A stretch of DNA of 64,000 nt from Celoporthe dispersa (GCA_016584495.1 WAID01000002.1:310001-374000), one strand, 5' to 3'. Shown: positions 24,598 to 35,792, numbered from the stretch's first letter. Notes: generated from the letters alone by a model not told the origin. Made by a program: numbers and translations.

Positions 24598-26969
24598 AGC
24601 AGCGGCTGGAATATGGCCCAGGAGAAGACAAGGCTGGAAGGCTTTCTTTAGAGACGAGAAGAGGCAGGGCTCTCGCAGCTTTAGGAAGGATACTCAACGG
24701 TGTTTTCCTAAGAGAAGGGGCAACCGCAGGGAGCGCAGTGGTGAACCAGCCATTGCTCACCCCCTGGTACACATGGGCGAAAGTAAACCTACATTTTATA
24801 GGCACTTACCAGCACAGCACCACACAGGCTGAGGGCCAGAGGCCGGGAGAATATCATAGCGAGCACGACGTCAGACCGTCACCATCTCGGGTCATCTAAA
24901 CAGCGGTGATGGTTCTCGTGATGTCGCCCTCGCACGGCATTACGAGAGAGGGAGGGAGGGCGGTGGTGAGGGATCTCCATGGGGGGCGGGACGGCCTGCA
25001 GGTCGGCTAGTAGGTAAAGTACTTAGTAGCCAACGGCCAAGATGTATTAGTCTATTATTCCTACTTAATAATACTTGGCTAGTTCAATATAGAATGGCTT
25101 TGAATAAAGCTTGGTTCTGTCTCGAGAAGCAAAAGGTCCGAAAAAGAATGTTAATTAAAATAAAAAACATTCTTGTTTAAATTAAATACCAAAAGACTTC
25201 ACAAGGAAGAATGCTTGAATAAAACTAACATTCTTATAATCGAACGCCATAAAGGAAATACCATCTCCTTAATTAAACTAAAGAATGCTAATTAATTTAA
25301 AAAAAATTGTGTTTCAGTACACTTTATATTGAACGAGTCAATTATAAATATATCGAATATTTCCTTTCTTTACGAATGGAAAAATAGAATAGTATCGATT
25401 GACTCAATTACCAGCCTTTACTGCTGCCTTTTGAAGATGACATATGCAGGCGGAAGACCGGCAGACCAGGCGCTGGTGGTGCTGGGTCTCATGCAGGAGC
25501 CGGAGTCCGGGCGTGATAGACTCTGGGGAAGGGAACATCGAGTGCGGAGAACCGGCAAGGTTGGGCCTCGAGTGCTACCTTGCAGGCTGGAGAACCTGCT
25601 TTTCCCCTTCATCTGTCATGGTGGACCCGGGTCGTCCATGGAGGTGAGGAGAATGGCTCACGAGCCTCTGGCCGGAAGGGCTGCCACAGAGCCTGCGTGT
25701 CTCAGCAGCGGGCTGACATGTCTCTGAAGTCGGGTCAAAGCAGGCCGCCGTGTGCTGCAGTAGGTAGTGCCAGGACTGCGGCCATACGGAGTAGATGGAC
25801 GGGAGGGACGGGAGGTTGACCATCAGCTGGTCTCGAGCCGTAGACTCGAGTATGTGTGGGGGACCCAAAGAACAGGCATCTGGCTCGAGCTGTCGAGAAG
25901 CAGTCCTTATCACGGATGGCGTGTCGGTACGGTGTGAAAAAGGGAGGGGTGTATGGTCGAGGAAAGCCGAGGGAGGGTCTATCTGCCATCGAACTTACTA
26001 TATGCAAGCACTGCATTAAAGTCCCGTAGATACTGTACTTGCCTGCTTACTTTGATGCATGATGTCGATCCCAACCCCGCCCATCTGGGGGCGAAAGAGC
26101 ACTGCGACTCTGTCCCAGTACCGAAAGATCACACGCCATACTGGCATTAGGTTTGGTTTGGTTTATTTAATCCCTTTTCTTTTTCTCCTCGATTTGGAGT
26201 GGGGTGGTGGTGAGAGCCGTCTTTGTGTATCTGGCGAGTGATGTGTCTCACGAAGGAGGAGGAGAAGGTCGGATGAAGAGGTACGAACGTAATGTTGCTT
26301 GTGGGTTGAGCTTGTGTAACCAGGAGGGACGGGAAGTAAGACCCAACCGCTGTGAGAAAGAAGAGGAGGTACTACAGTATGTACAGGTACGTACTTGGAT
26401 ACTCTGCGCTAGGCAGGGAAACGGGTCGCACAATCCACCTCAAAGACGGCACTCAGCTGACAACCTCCTCCCCCCTCCTCCTTCCACTCCCTCCAAAAGT
26501 GATTAAACTTAGATAAGTAAATTGAACTCGACTGACTTGAACATATTAACTTGTGTGTTCCCCTGGGATTTTTCTTTTAATTTAATTTTGGGCAAATACT
26601 TCGAACTATCGAATGCTTAGGCGGTTTGGATTTGACCTTGGAAGTTGCCTAGTTGAGAATGATAGCCTGTAAAGGTACCCCTGTACCCGGGCACGCTGGT
26701 GGACGGGTACCAATACCTCAAGCCCTTGTCTCCCCAAGGTCAAGGTGGGGCGCCCAAAATTTCCTCCCAGCATCAAACAAAATCTCACAACGGCCGAGAA
26801 GCAAGCCTGCTTGCTATCGAACACAACGTCGTTGCACGTGGCGATATTGTCACAAAAATCTCACCCACATCTCACAATAATCTCTCTTCCCCCTTCTTCT
26901 CTTTCAATATCAGCCAACCAACCACCCACCCAGCCGCTGAGCTCGGCAAGCAAGTCTAGTCTGCCCGTC
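24598..26969. other. Intergenic between divergent GH78-like and RRP8 genes
   Basis: No gene is recognised. The left end is the GH78-like promoter side. An AT-rich island with inverted repeats occupies about 25016-25432 (listed separately). A second, weaker AT-rich patch lies near 26500-26620. The right end is the RRP8 promoter and leader. The RRP8 frame stays open upstream to about 26745, but the local DNA there has leader character. Confidence 0.5.
25016..25432. repeat. AT-rich island with alternating inverted motifs
   Basis: This stretch is strikingly AT-rich in an otherwise GC-rich window. The motif AAGAATG(T/C)T recurs at 25144, 25207 and 25281, with its exact reverse complement AACATTCTT at 25166 and 25227, so copies alternate in orientation. 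A further 8-base inverted pair, GAGTCAAT at 25335 and ATTGACTC at 25398, lies at its right side. It encodes nothing recognisable. It could be a degraded short transposable element, possibly altered by repeat-induced point mutation, but no transposase or target duplication is visible. Confidence 0.6.
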
Positions 26970-28577
26970 ATGTTCGCGGTGAAAGGATGGTCCGTCTCAG
27001 CAGAGAAGCTGAAGCCCGAGGTCGCCAGTGCGGCCCCAAACGCTTCCGGCCCGAAGAAGTCCAAGAAGAGGAAGAGGCAGGCTGAGGCTGAAGATGTCAC
27101 GTCCTCCAACGTGGCTGATCTGTGGGAGCAGGTCATGGAGCGCGAGGTTGTCCAACCCCAGGCGGAGAAGCCTCAGCAGCCGCAACCAGGGGCGAAGAAG
27201 GCGAAGAAGGATAAAAAGAAACGGCAGAAGCTAGACTCGGACCAAGTGCCTTCGGAACGGAGTAAGACCACGGGAGGAGAGGAGGAGGCCGCGGGTAATG
27301 AGGAGGCACTTGGGAGCGACAAGGTCCCCAGGCCTGATGACAAGGCCGCCAGGAAGGAGGACAAGAAGAAGGCAAAGAAGGACAGACAGACGCCCAAGGA
27401 CGCCGCAGCAGGCCCCGCGCCCTCCAAGCAGGCCCTTGTGCCGTCGGTACCACCCGCGCCGCCAAAGCTCACCCCGCTCCAGGCCTCGATGCGCGAGAAG
27501 CTGATCTCGGCACGCTTCCGCCACCTCAACGAGACGCTCTACACCCGGCCCTCCGCCGAAGCCCTCTCCCTCTTCAACGGCTCTCCAGAGATGTTCAACG
27601 AGTACCACGAGGGCTTCCGGCGGCAGGTCGAGGTCTGGCCCGAGAACCCCGTCGAGGGCTACCTCGCCGACATCCGCGCGCGGGCCCGCGCCCGGCACCC
27701 GCCCAGGGACAGCAGGAAAGCCCCCGGGGAGAACAGCGCTGCCCCGCCCCAGCCGCACCTCCTGCCCCTCCCGCGCAACCGCACCACCAACATCTGCACC
27801 ATCGCCGATCTCGGCTGCGGCGACGCCCGCCTCGCCGCGGAGCTGCAGCGCGACAAGGGCAAGCTCCGCCTCGAGGTCCTCAGCTTCGACCTGCACAGCC
27901 CGTCCCCGCTGGTGACCAAGGCCGACATCGCCAACCTCCCGCTGGCGAGCGGGTCCGTCGACGCCGCCGTCTTCTGCCTCGCGCTTATGGGGACCAACTG
28001 GGTCGACTTCATCGAGGAGGCCTACCGCGTCCTCCGGTGGAAGGGCGAGCTGTGGGTCGCGGAGATCAAGAGCCGGTTCGGCGGCGGGGGCGGCGGGGCT
28101 GGTGCCAAGAAGGCAGGCGGCGGCGGTCGTGTTGTGGAGCACAGCGTCGGGCACCGACGTAAGCCGGCGGCCGGGAAGAAGGCGGCGGGTGGCAAGGGCG
28201 CCGCCGCCGCCGCCGACGGCGCTGTGGACGAGAAGACGCTGCTGGTCGAGGTCGACGGCGCCGAGGACAGCAGACAGCAGACGGACGTCTCGGCCTTCGT
28301 CGACGTCTTGAACAAGCGCGGGTTCATGCTGGCGGGCCAGGACCAGGGCCAGGGGGCGGCCGCGGTCGACCTAAGCAACAAGATGTTCGTCAAGATGCGG
28401 TTCGTGAAAGCCGCGCCGGCCGTCAGGGGGAAGTGCGTCCGGAAGGAGGTCGAGAATGGCCGCAGCAAGCTGGGGGGAAGGATGCCAGCGATGGCCAAGA
28501 AGCCCAAGTTCATCGACGCGGAAGAGACGGTGGACGAGGCTGCCGTGTTGAAGCCTTGTGTGTACAAGATCCGGTAG
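26970..28577 (+). CDS. RRP8: RRP8, 25S rRNA (adenine-N1) methyltransferase
   Basis: Single exon, 535 residues from the ATG at 26970. I chose this start because the protein begins MFAVKGWSVS, matching the family N-terminus, while the in-frame extension upstream is low-complexity leader. Residues about 1-170 are Lys/Glu-rich with nuclear/nucleolar targeting runs (KKSKKRKRQ; KKAKKDKKKRQK). The Rossmann methyltransferase core starts near residue 170 (MREKLISARFRHLNETLYT). It contains the S-adenosylmethionine loop IADLGCGDARLA (about 278), the acidic strand LSFDLHSP and the active-site-region segment AVFCLALMGTNWVDFIEEA. In yeast Rrp8 makes m1A645 in 25S rRNA. A Gly/Ala/Lys-rich insert of about 40 residues interrupts the C-terminal part after AEIKSRFG, which looks lineage-specific. 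It is convergent with DDI1. Confidence 0.93.
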   Translation: MFAVKGWSVSAEKLKPEVASAAPNASGPKKSKKRKRQAEAEDVTSSNVADLWEQVMEREVVQPQAEKPQQPQPGAKKAKKDKKKRQKLDSDQVPSERSKTTGGEEEAAGNEEALGSDKVPRPDDKAARKEDKKKAKKDRQTPKDAAAGPAPSKQALVPSVPPAPPKLTPLQASMREKLISARFRHLNETLYTRPSAEALSLFNGSPEMFNEYHEGFRRQVEVWPENPVEGYLADIRARARARHPPRDSRKAPGENSAAPPQPHLLPLPRNRTTNICTIADLGCGDARLAAELQRDKGKLRLEVLSFDLHSPSPLVTKADIANLPLASGSVDAAVFCLALMGTNWVDFIEEAYRVLRWKGELWVAEIKSRFGGGGGGAGAKKAGGGGRVVEHSVGHRRKPAAGKKAAGGKGAAAAADGAVDEKTLLVEVDGAEDSRQQTDVSAFVDVLNKRGFMLAGQDQGQGAAAVDLSNKMFVKMRFVKAAPAVRGKCVRKEVENGRSKLGGRMPAMAKKPKFIDAEETVDEAAVLKPCVYKIR

Positions 28578-28982
28578 ACAAAGGGCAGACTGCAGCCGAA
28601 ATATATAAGAAAAGACATGACTTGCACAGGGTCAAAAATAGTCAGATTCATGGTTTGGCGTATTAAATTGGACTATGGGTTGAGTTTCTACGGCATCCAG
28701 ATGAGAGGAACCCTTCAGAGTTTCTTGCCCCCCTGGTGTTTGACGACAGGTCACAAATGCTCGCAAGGTATACACCCCTTTTTCGGCATTACAGTATCTT
28801 CTATGTGACCCTGTCCGCTATGCACACTGCCCATTGTCTCGAACAGACGCAAAGAGAGAGAGAAGAGAGAGGGAGAGGGAGAAAAAAGGAAGAAAAGAAA
28901 AAAAAAAGGGGGCCAATGAGGTGCAACCATGAAGTTTACCCAGCCGTGGTTGAGACTGCACTTCATGCTGACGACTTGTCAT
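28578..28982. other. Intergenic between convergent RRP8 and DDI1
   Basis: About 400 bases of shared 3' flank with a GA/A-rich purine tract at about 28850-28910. No gene is seen. Confidence 0.6.
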
Positions 28983-30614
28983 TCAAGCACCGTCGCCGCC
29001 CTGGAAGAGCAGGCCGGCGGCGTACTCGACGTTGCCACCAGTGGCCTGGAGGGCGTTGATGGCCGCCTCCCTCGAGAAGCCCAGCTGCACAAGCTGCTCG
29101 ATGGCCCCGCTGGGGAAGCTCGGCTGTGTCGGCTGTGCTGGAGCCCGCACCGGTGGCCCCAGCAGTGCCGCGGCCAGCGGAGGCGGGGCTGGAGGTCCCC
29201 GCGCTGGTGAGGTCGGGAGGGTTGCGGATAGGTCTGGGTGTTGACGGGGCGGCCGGGATGGGCCTGAGGTTGAGGTTGGTGTGAGCCCCGACGTTGACGG
29301 CGAGGGTCGAGGGGTGCCGAGAGCGCCGGGTCCTGGACCAACCTGTGAGACGGTGCCGGACCTGGCACCGATGGCCATGCCGCTCGGGCCAGCAAGCTTC
29401 GGCTCCACGGCGAGGGCCTCCTCGACCTCCTTGGGGATATCCGCCTCGCCCAGGAACGGCACCTCGTAGCCCTGGATCAGGAGCTTGTCCCTGCCGAGGT
29501 CGAGGCAGGCCTGGTGCCGCTTGAGCATGTCGAGCCCCAGCAGGAGCTCGACGTTCTTGCCCTCCATGACGGTGAAGCTGCAGGGCAGGAAGAGGCCGCC
29601 GATCTTGATCTGTGCCGAGTGCACGCGGCCCATGATCATGGCCGTGCCGACACCCTTTGCTATGCCGGCGAATCGCTTGTCGACCAGGCGCATGATATTG
29701 CAGGCCTCTGCGCACGCCGGGGACATGATGGTCGTCTGTGCACCAGAGTCCACCAGGGCCTTGACCTTGTGGCCGTTGACCTCGACGTCGACGTAGAGCA
29801 TGTGCACGCGGCCGAAGACTGTGTGTGCGCGTACCAAAGGTCAGTCAGCGGTGGCCAGTCGACAGATCCACCTCGGGCCCGCCCGGAGGAGGGCCGTGTC
29901 TCACCTTCTGGGTTGTGCTCCATGGCATTCTGCAGGTTCTCCATGACCCTCTCCTGGCGGATCATCTCTTCGATCTTTGCCTGTGCCTCGGGGTCGAACG
30001 GGTCTGCATTCAGTGCAGCGATGTGGCGCTGCCTCTCGGCCTTCTCCCTGAACTCCCTGTCCGCGGCGTTTCTGAACTCGGCGGCGAACTGCTGTGGGTC
30101 GTTGATGAGGTCGGCCAGGCGCGGCTGTGACCTCCGCAGCTCTGGTATCAGCGAGGGGTTCCCCAGGAACTGCAGCCTGATGACCTCGGGATCCGTCTGC
30201 ACGGCAGACCGCCGGGCGCCCGGCTGCTGGTTCTGCCGCCCCGAAGGCCCAGCCTGGTTGCTGCTGGAGTCATCGGCAGGTACGCCGGTGCTCCCGCGCA
30301 TATCACGGACGTGGAGGGCGAGCATCTCGCCGTCGCCTATCGACAGCTGCTCCATGGTCTTGCCGTTGTCGGAGAGGAGCTGGCCGTTGTGGTAGAGGTG
30401 CTGGGCGGCGGGGTCGATCTGGGTTTCGCCCTGGATGGAGCTGCGGAGGGCCTCGACGGTCATCTCGGGGAAGACCTCGAGGGTGAGGAGGTCCTGGTCC
30501 TCCGCATCCGGGTTCGTGATGCTCAGCGTGATTCTCCTGCGGGCACGAGGCCTGGTCAGCTCTCCACGGTATCCCCGAGCAGGTGGACGTGCACGGCGGG
30601 TTCAGGGCCTACAT
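28983..30614 (-). CDS. DDI1: DDI1, ubiquitin-receptor aspartic protease
   Basis: Three segments: 30614..30613, 30536..29905 and 29818..28983, giving 489 residues. Ddi1 shuttles ubiquitylated proteins to the proteasome and has a retropepsin-like protease fold. Residues 1-75 are the ubiquitin-like domain (MRITLSITNP, then LEVFPEMTVEAL). Residues about 190-335 hold the protease domain with the catalytic motif VDSGAQTTI, Asp235 being the nucleophile. The linker after 335 is Pro/Ser-rich, and residues 448-489 form the UBA domain (AIEQLVQLGFSREAAINAL). The start is unusual: the ATG appears to be made by splicing, AT from 30614..30613 and G from 30536, across a 76-base intron with GTAGGC donor, GCTGAC branch and GCAG acceptor. 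I found no in-frame ATG that keeps the ubiquitin-like domain. Intron 2 is canonical. Confidence 0.92.
30537..30612 (-). other. DDI1 intron 1, interrupting the start codon
   Basis: The 76-base intron starts GTAGGC, has GCTGAC as a branch site about 20 bases before its end, and ends CCCGCAG. Removing it joins AT and G to make the ATG. The genomic sequence itself reads ATG-TAG at this place, so unspliced RNA cannot give DDI1 from this start. Confidence 0.75.
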
Positions 30615-33600
30615 TGTAACGAAGGTCGTGCGAGAGGGAACGTTGCTGCAGTATTGACGTCTCTCTAGGAGCGGGACGAGGCAGGAATGCCTGGGGAGTT
30701 CGGAGTGGTCCGCGAGATTATGTAAAAAGGTGAAGTTGGTGCTTGTCGTAGTGGAGGAGAAGGTGGTGGTGGTGGTGGCGGTGGTGGTGCAGGCAGGACA
30801 GGCTTTATTTAAACCCAGGGTCGCGAGCACGAATGCGTTGGTCCCCAACAGGTACGTCAGCGGACGGAAATGGGTGTGTGAAGACGCTGCGTGTGTAGTG
30901 GAGGGGCACAGTTAGAGGGCCCACGGGCCTGTCCTTCGAGTTCTGGAACCCCAAGCAGCTGAAGGTGGGGCCCGTAGTGGGGTGGGGGGGTGAGAGGGAG
31001 GGAGGACCTGTACCACAGTAGGGGCGCTGTACCGGGCTTTGACCTGAGTGAGGGTGCACAAAGGTCCCCATTGGGAACGAGGAAGAAAAAAATAAACCAC
31101 CACGAGAATGGCGACCGTCTGAGAACATGCATGCGACCGTAAATGTATTCTCTCACCGCTGCACCGGATCAGCCGGAAGATAAAAAGAGGCGAGCTGCCT
31201 GCCTCATTTGAAAGTTTCTGCAGCAAGTACTCTGTACTCTCTGTAGCAAGACAAGAGCAGAAGAGAAGGGCCTGGGGGGGGGGGGGAGGTCGACAGGGCT
31301 CCACCATAGCTTGCCCCAGGGCCTCAGTACTGCTGGGGACATCCGGAGGCTGTCGAGCTAGGCTTCTGCCGGCTAGGTGATGCAGGCTTCCGATCTCCGT
31401 GTACCCCTGCGGGCCCTGAAGATATCCTCTGATCATGAAACGCACAGTCTTGGTGCTCCTTTTTCTCTAGAGACAGCCTGTACATCTCTCAGACCTGGAG
31501 GCAGGCAGAGGACACAAAATTGCCAAGCACGAAAGACTCCAAATAGGCTAGCTGATAGGACTGGATACGAGGGGAAAGTGTTCTACAGTATACCGTCCTA
31601 CGCCAACCAGAGGTGGTTGTTTTTTGTTAATATGCTTTGTATTCCGCCATCTGCCAACGTACACAGACAGTACTGTACCATCTCACCTCGCCGTCGACGA
31701 CGACAAAGGCTGGTGGCAACCGGTGCAGAACCTTCTTGCCCTGATCTACACACACACACAGTCCTCTTCTTGAAGTCTACCTCCCACCAGCCAAGGCTGG
31801 AGCTGGTACGAAGGCAAGACTCGCCCGTTTTTTTTTCTTTCTTTCTTTTTCTCTTTTCTCTTTCGACGCTGCCGCCCAACTCTGCCGATCAACTCAACGT
31901 TTTCCCAATACTACTTAAGCATGCGACATTGTCGCTGACCATGCATAGCCGCTAGATATCTCCTCAGCCCTCCCTACCAAGCACTTTCCCTGTCCAGCAT
32001 TACCATTCTGAGCCGCCTGCATAGGGTACCAAGTGCAAGAGCCGAGCGTTGAACGCTCCATGTCTTGCAGCTCCCCCCGCTCCCACCAAACCCTGGACGG
32101 GAAGACGCGGTACAGGGAAGAGGGGGGGTTGTTCCTAAAGGGCAAAGGAACCAGCGCCCCTACAAGTCTCTCTCTCTCTCTCTCTCTACCTTGTTTGTAC
32201 CTTGCTATAGGCTGCTGATCTGCTCGCTTCTGGCCTGCCGAGCTATGCCTTGCATATTCCGACTTGCAGGAGCGCAGACCACATGGACAAGCCATTGAAA
32301 CGTAGACAGACAAAGGAAGCCCAGCCGGGAGGGGTCGATGAATGCATCAGGATTGGTCAGCCTCAGATGCGAGTTTAAACTCCGGTGGATGCGACGAGGG
32401 GAAGGCAGGAGAGAAGAAGAGGGGGGTGGGCAACCAGATCAGAGCTGCGAATTGTGGGGAAGGGAGAAGAGCACCAGTGTCCCCCCCCCTCGGGTCCTTG
32501 TCATAAGAAAAGAGCTTGTCCTGATGTGCTCAAGGTCGCGTGGCAGGCGGCAAGAGAGAAATGAAAAAGAAAAGAAAAAAAAAGAAGAAAAAAAGAGGAA
32601 AATTTCATCACAGGATAGATAAAAGTGAGTGGGTGGCTGATTGGTCCTATTCCCAGACCGGTCTGTCGTATCCCTCAACAGCATTGATAGGAAACAGGGG
32701 ACTATGATACCAATAGAATACAGAAACCTGGTTAAGGGCTCTCGTCCGTCCAGTGCGTCCCTCTTTTGGTCGCCTGTGCCGGGTCCAGGGGTACCAAGCC
32801 TCGTGACCGCACTAAGCCCCGCTGCCCAGGGCGATCAAGAAGAGTCCCTCCCAAGATGACCGCAAGAGGCCATGTAGATCCCGTCCGATGGGTCACGCTG
32901 GCGGGCTGCTTTTTATCTGAATTCACTTTTTGGGGGGTGGGGTTTTGGATTGCTTTTCCTCTTCCTTTTTTTCCAAGACGAACGGGTGAATGTGATTGAT
33001 TGTTTTTTTTGGGGGGGTCTCTGGGTGTGTTATCAAGACAGCCGTATATTGAAAAAAAATTCTGGAGCTCTCTCAGAAGAAAAGAGAGAAGGAAAAAGAA
33101 GAAGAAACCTCTGGTGCTATCTGGTCACCCTCGACCTTGGCTCCCCTCCTCCCGTCTCGAAGAATCTCGAATGACTGAATCGTAAACCCCTCCCATCACG
33201 TCGACACAGCAGTTGCGCTGGGGGGATTGACTGCCCTGCGGTGCACCTCCTGCGAGACGCTCTCTGGGCAAGACGAGCAGCGACCTCCCATCTCGAGGGG
33301 GAAAAAAAACTTGAGATCTATCGAGCACAACCGTCCCACGTGCTTCCTCGCCATCTCCCCTCCCCCACTATCGGCCCCCCCTGAGGTTCCACACGGCACT
33401 CGAGCCTCGAATACCTTCTTTCCCCCACACCCCTGCTGTCCCGCGACTACGTCAACCCAAGGGTCGAGATACTTTCCTAGGGAATCAACAGCGTTGGGTG
33501 TCTCAGTCTGGATCGACTCGACCTCTGCGTCAACTCGTCATTCCAGGACAAAGCCCAGCAAGGTCGTTGCACAGACCTCCGCCTGTCTCATCCCAGACAC

Positions 33601-33687
33601 GCATACTTCCTCCCACCCACTTTCAACGGTTCAACACGTATCTGGGTCGCATGCAGTGGTGAGCAGCAGCAGCAGCAGCAGCAAGCC
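30615..33687. other. Intergenic: DDI1 promoter and GNAT leader
   Basis: No gene is recognised in these 3 kb. A TATA-like TTTAAATAAA (minus strand) lies near 30805-30815, about 190 bases upstream of the DDI1 start. There are CT tracts near 31830-31862 and 32168-32187, poly-A and poly-purine tracts near 32560-32600 and 33060-33110, and a CAG tract just before the GNAT start. The 192-codon frame at 31377-31955 matches nothing known to me. Confidence 0.5.
33662..33683. repeat. CAG tract in the leader of the GNAT gene
   Basis: Seven AGC/CAG units end five bases before the ATG at 33688, so they sit in the 5' leader right beside the start codon. Confidence 0.9.
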
Positions 33688-34734
33688 ATGGCTCCAGACT
33701 CCAAGGGCGACGGCCCGTCCACGGCTACACGGTCGCTCAAGGACCTCCTCCAGAACGAGAACGTGGAGGCCTTTGACGAGGATGACGAGGATGTGGACGA
33801 CGAGTTCGCCGAGCTGCAGCGCATCCAGAGCGCCAAGCGTCGCGAGGCCAAAGACATGTCCCACAGGTCCCGCATCCAGGAGGTCCTGGGCATGACCTTT
33901 GCTCCCAACATCCGCCCTCTGGGCATCTCTGATCTGCAGTCCGTCGTCGCGCTGGAGCAGGCCGCCTTTCCCCCCTGAGCACCAGGCCACGCCCGAGAAG
34001 GTTCGTTCATAAGAGCTCGTGACGGGACGGGGGTCCTGGGCGGTTGGGTCTTTACTTTCTCCCCTCCTTGTTTCTTCCTGCTTGAGATGGGGCCTGACAC
34101 GTCACACAGCTCGAGTATCGCCTGACCATGTGCCCCGAGCTGAGCATGGGCATCTTCCTCACCGTTGTCCCCGGCCAGATCGAGGACACCGACATCTTCG
34201 CGACCTTCGATACGGCTCACCCGGTGGAGACGGACCGTCCCGACCAGGCCAAGAGCGTCCTGCTGGCCCACATCGTCGCCACGGCTTCCAACTCCAAGAC
34301 CATCCTGGACAGTGACATGGAGGTCCCCGCCGACTGGAAGACGTGCAAGGGCAACACGAGCGGAAAGGGCCACCTGGAGGGCGGCCGCACCGTCTGTCTA
34401 CACTCTCTGGCCGTCTCGCCCAAGCTGCAGGGCTGTGGCCTCGGCAAGCTGGTCATGAAGTCCTTCCTCCAGCAGATGAAGAACATCGGCTCCGAGCGTG
34501 TCGCCCTTCTGTGTGAGGATGTACGTTCGCCCCTTTTCATGAGCTCGCCCGAGGGCGGGGAGATGGATCTCTACTGACGCTCCGGAAAACCAGTACCTCG
34601 TGGGCTACTATGAGCGCTTCGGGTACAAGCACGCAGGCAAGAGCACCGCCCAGTTCGGTGGTGGAGGCTGGCATGACATGGTCTTTGATTTGGGAGCAGT
34701 CTCCGCTCCTGTCGCGAATCCTGCGTCTTCCTAG
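33688..34734 (+). CDS. GNAT-family N-acetyltransferase (polyamine/arylalkylamine type), with one frameshift
   Basis: Three exons: 33688..34000, 34110..34520 and 34594..34734, about 287 residues. The family is recognised by the segment RPLGISDLQSVVALEQAAFP near residue 80, the EYRLTMCPEL motif, and the acetyl-CoA loop region LHSLAVSPKLQGCGLGKLVM followed by ALLCED and YLVGYYERFGYKHAG. This is the layout of fungal relatives of yeast Paa1, which acetylate polyamines and arylalkylamines, presumably in the cytosol. Residues 1-60 are acidic and probably disordered. Exon 1 loses the frame at a run of six C bases (33970-33975): reading straight through gives a stop at once, whereas the next frame continues with the conserved EHQATPEK up to a clean donor in the right phase. 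Substrate is inferred from family only. It is convergent with URA5. Confidence 0.82.
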
Positions 34735-35087
34735 GTTCGCATCTGCATTGCACGCCATTTGAAAGGGCGAACCTCTCGTGTAGGTCTCAACTCGTCTCAA
34801 GGTCCCCCTCTTGCCCCTTGCCCCTTCCCCGGCCCCCAACATCCCCAGCCGACCTGCTGACCGCCTTGCTTCTAGGAAAGAATTTTTGGGAGTTCATGGC
34901 TCTCGGTAACATTGAGGATCCGATCTGCATCGGCTGCTGGCGAGGCGTTAAGGATGTTGGCATTCCGATCACATCGAGACTTTTTGACTTTTTCTAGTTA
35001 AGGGATAGACGGGCACGGAGTGTTCAGAGGAAAATGGGACTTACTTAGCAGGGAAATGCTAGGCATCACGGGACACTGGCCCAGTGT
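34735..35087. other. Intergenic between convergent GNAT and URA5
   Basis: Shared 3' flank of 353 bases. Nothing is recognised in it. Confidence 0.6.
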
Positions 35088-35792
35088 TCAGTCGCTGGCC
35101 TTGAACTTGGCCCGGTACTCCTCTATGCTCTTGATGGTCTCTGCTGACGCCAAATCCTTGTTCTTGATCCCGTCGATGATGTCGTCCAGGGTCAGGATGG
35201 CGAAGACGGGCGCGCCGAGCTCCTTGCGCAGCTCGCCCATGGCGCTGGGCATGGGCTTGCTGTCGTCACCATCAGGCGAGGTCAGCTTCTCCATGCGGTC
35301 GACCGCGACCACGATGCCAGCCACAGTCCCGCCCTCCTTGCGGATCTTCTCGATAGCCTCCCTCTTCGCGGTGCCGGCAGTGATGACATCGTCGACGATG
35401 AGCACCCTCTTGCCCTTGAGCGGCGCACCGACGATGTTGCCGCCCTCGCCGTGGTCCTTGGCCTCCTTGCGGTCGAACGAGCACAGCGTGTCCGCGTGCG
35501 AGGCCGGGTCCAGCTCACCCAGCTTGAGATTAGTCAGCGTCGCGAGGGGAATGCCCTTGTAGGCCGGGCCGAAGACGATGTCAAAGTCGAACCCGGGGAT
35601 CTGCGTGCGCGCCTCGATGATAGCACTTGCGAAGGCGGTGCCGATGGCATTCTGGAGTCTCGCGGTGTAGAAGTTACCCGCATTGAAGAAGTAGGGCGAT
35701 ATGCGCTTCGACTTGAGCTCAAAGCTGCCAAACTTGAGGACCCCACCATCAAGGGCAGCCTGCAGGAACTCGGCCTTGTAAGAAGAAGACAT
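35088..35792 (-). CDS. URA5: Orotate phosphoribosyltransferase
   Basis: Single exon, 234 residues, the usual length. The enzyme joins orotate to PRPP to make orotidine 5'-monophosphate, the fifth step of pyrimidine synthesis. It is recognised by KFGSFELKSKRISPYFFNAG (residues 21-40), FDIVFGPAYKGIPLA (about 70-84) with the catalytic-loop region FDRKEAKDHGEGG (107-119), and the PRPP-binding motif VLIVDDVITAGTA (130-142). All expected residues of the motif are present. The start follows an A-rich leader (AAAAAAGAT before the ATG). Orthologues are cytosolic and work as dimers. It is convergent with the GNAT gene. Confidence 0.97.
   Translation of the reverse strand: MSSSYKAEFLQAALDGGVLKFGSFELKSKRISPYFFNAGNFYTARLQNAIGTAFASAIIEARTQIPGFDFDIVFGPAYKGIPLATLTNLKLGELDPASHADTLCSFDRKEAKDHGEGGNIVGAPLKGKRVLIVDDVITAGTAKREAIEKIRKEGGTVAGIVVAVDRMEKLTSPDGDDSKPMPSAMGELRKELGAPVFAILTLDDIIDGIKNKDLASAETIKSIEEYRAKFKASD

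Noticed and set aside
27231..28154. 307-codon open frame antisense to RRP8
   Set aside because: It is a shadow of the GC-rich RRP8 coding sequence. The plus-strand frame has clear methyltransferase motifs and this one has none.
31377..31955. 192-codon plus-strand frame upstream of the GNAT gene
   Set aside because: Its C-terminal part comes from pyrimidine tracts and no domain is recognisable, so coding is not supported.
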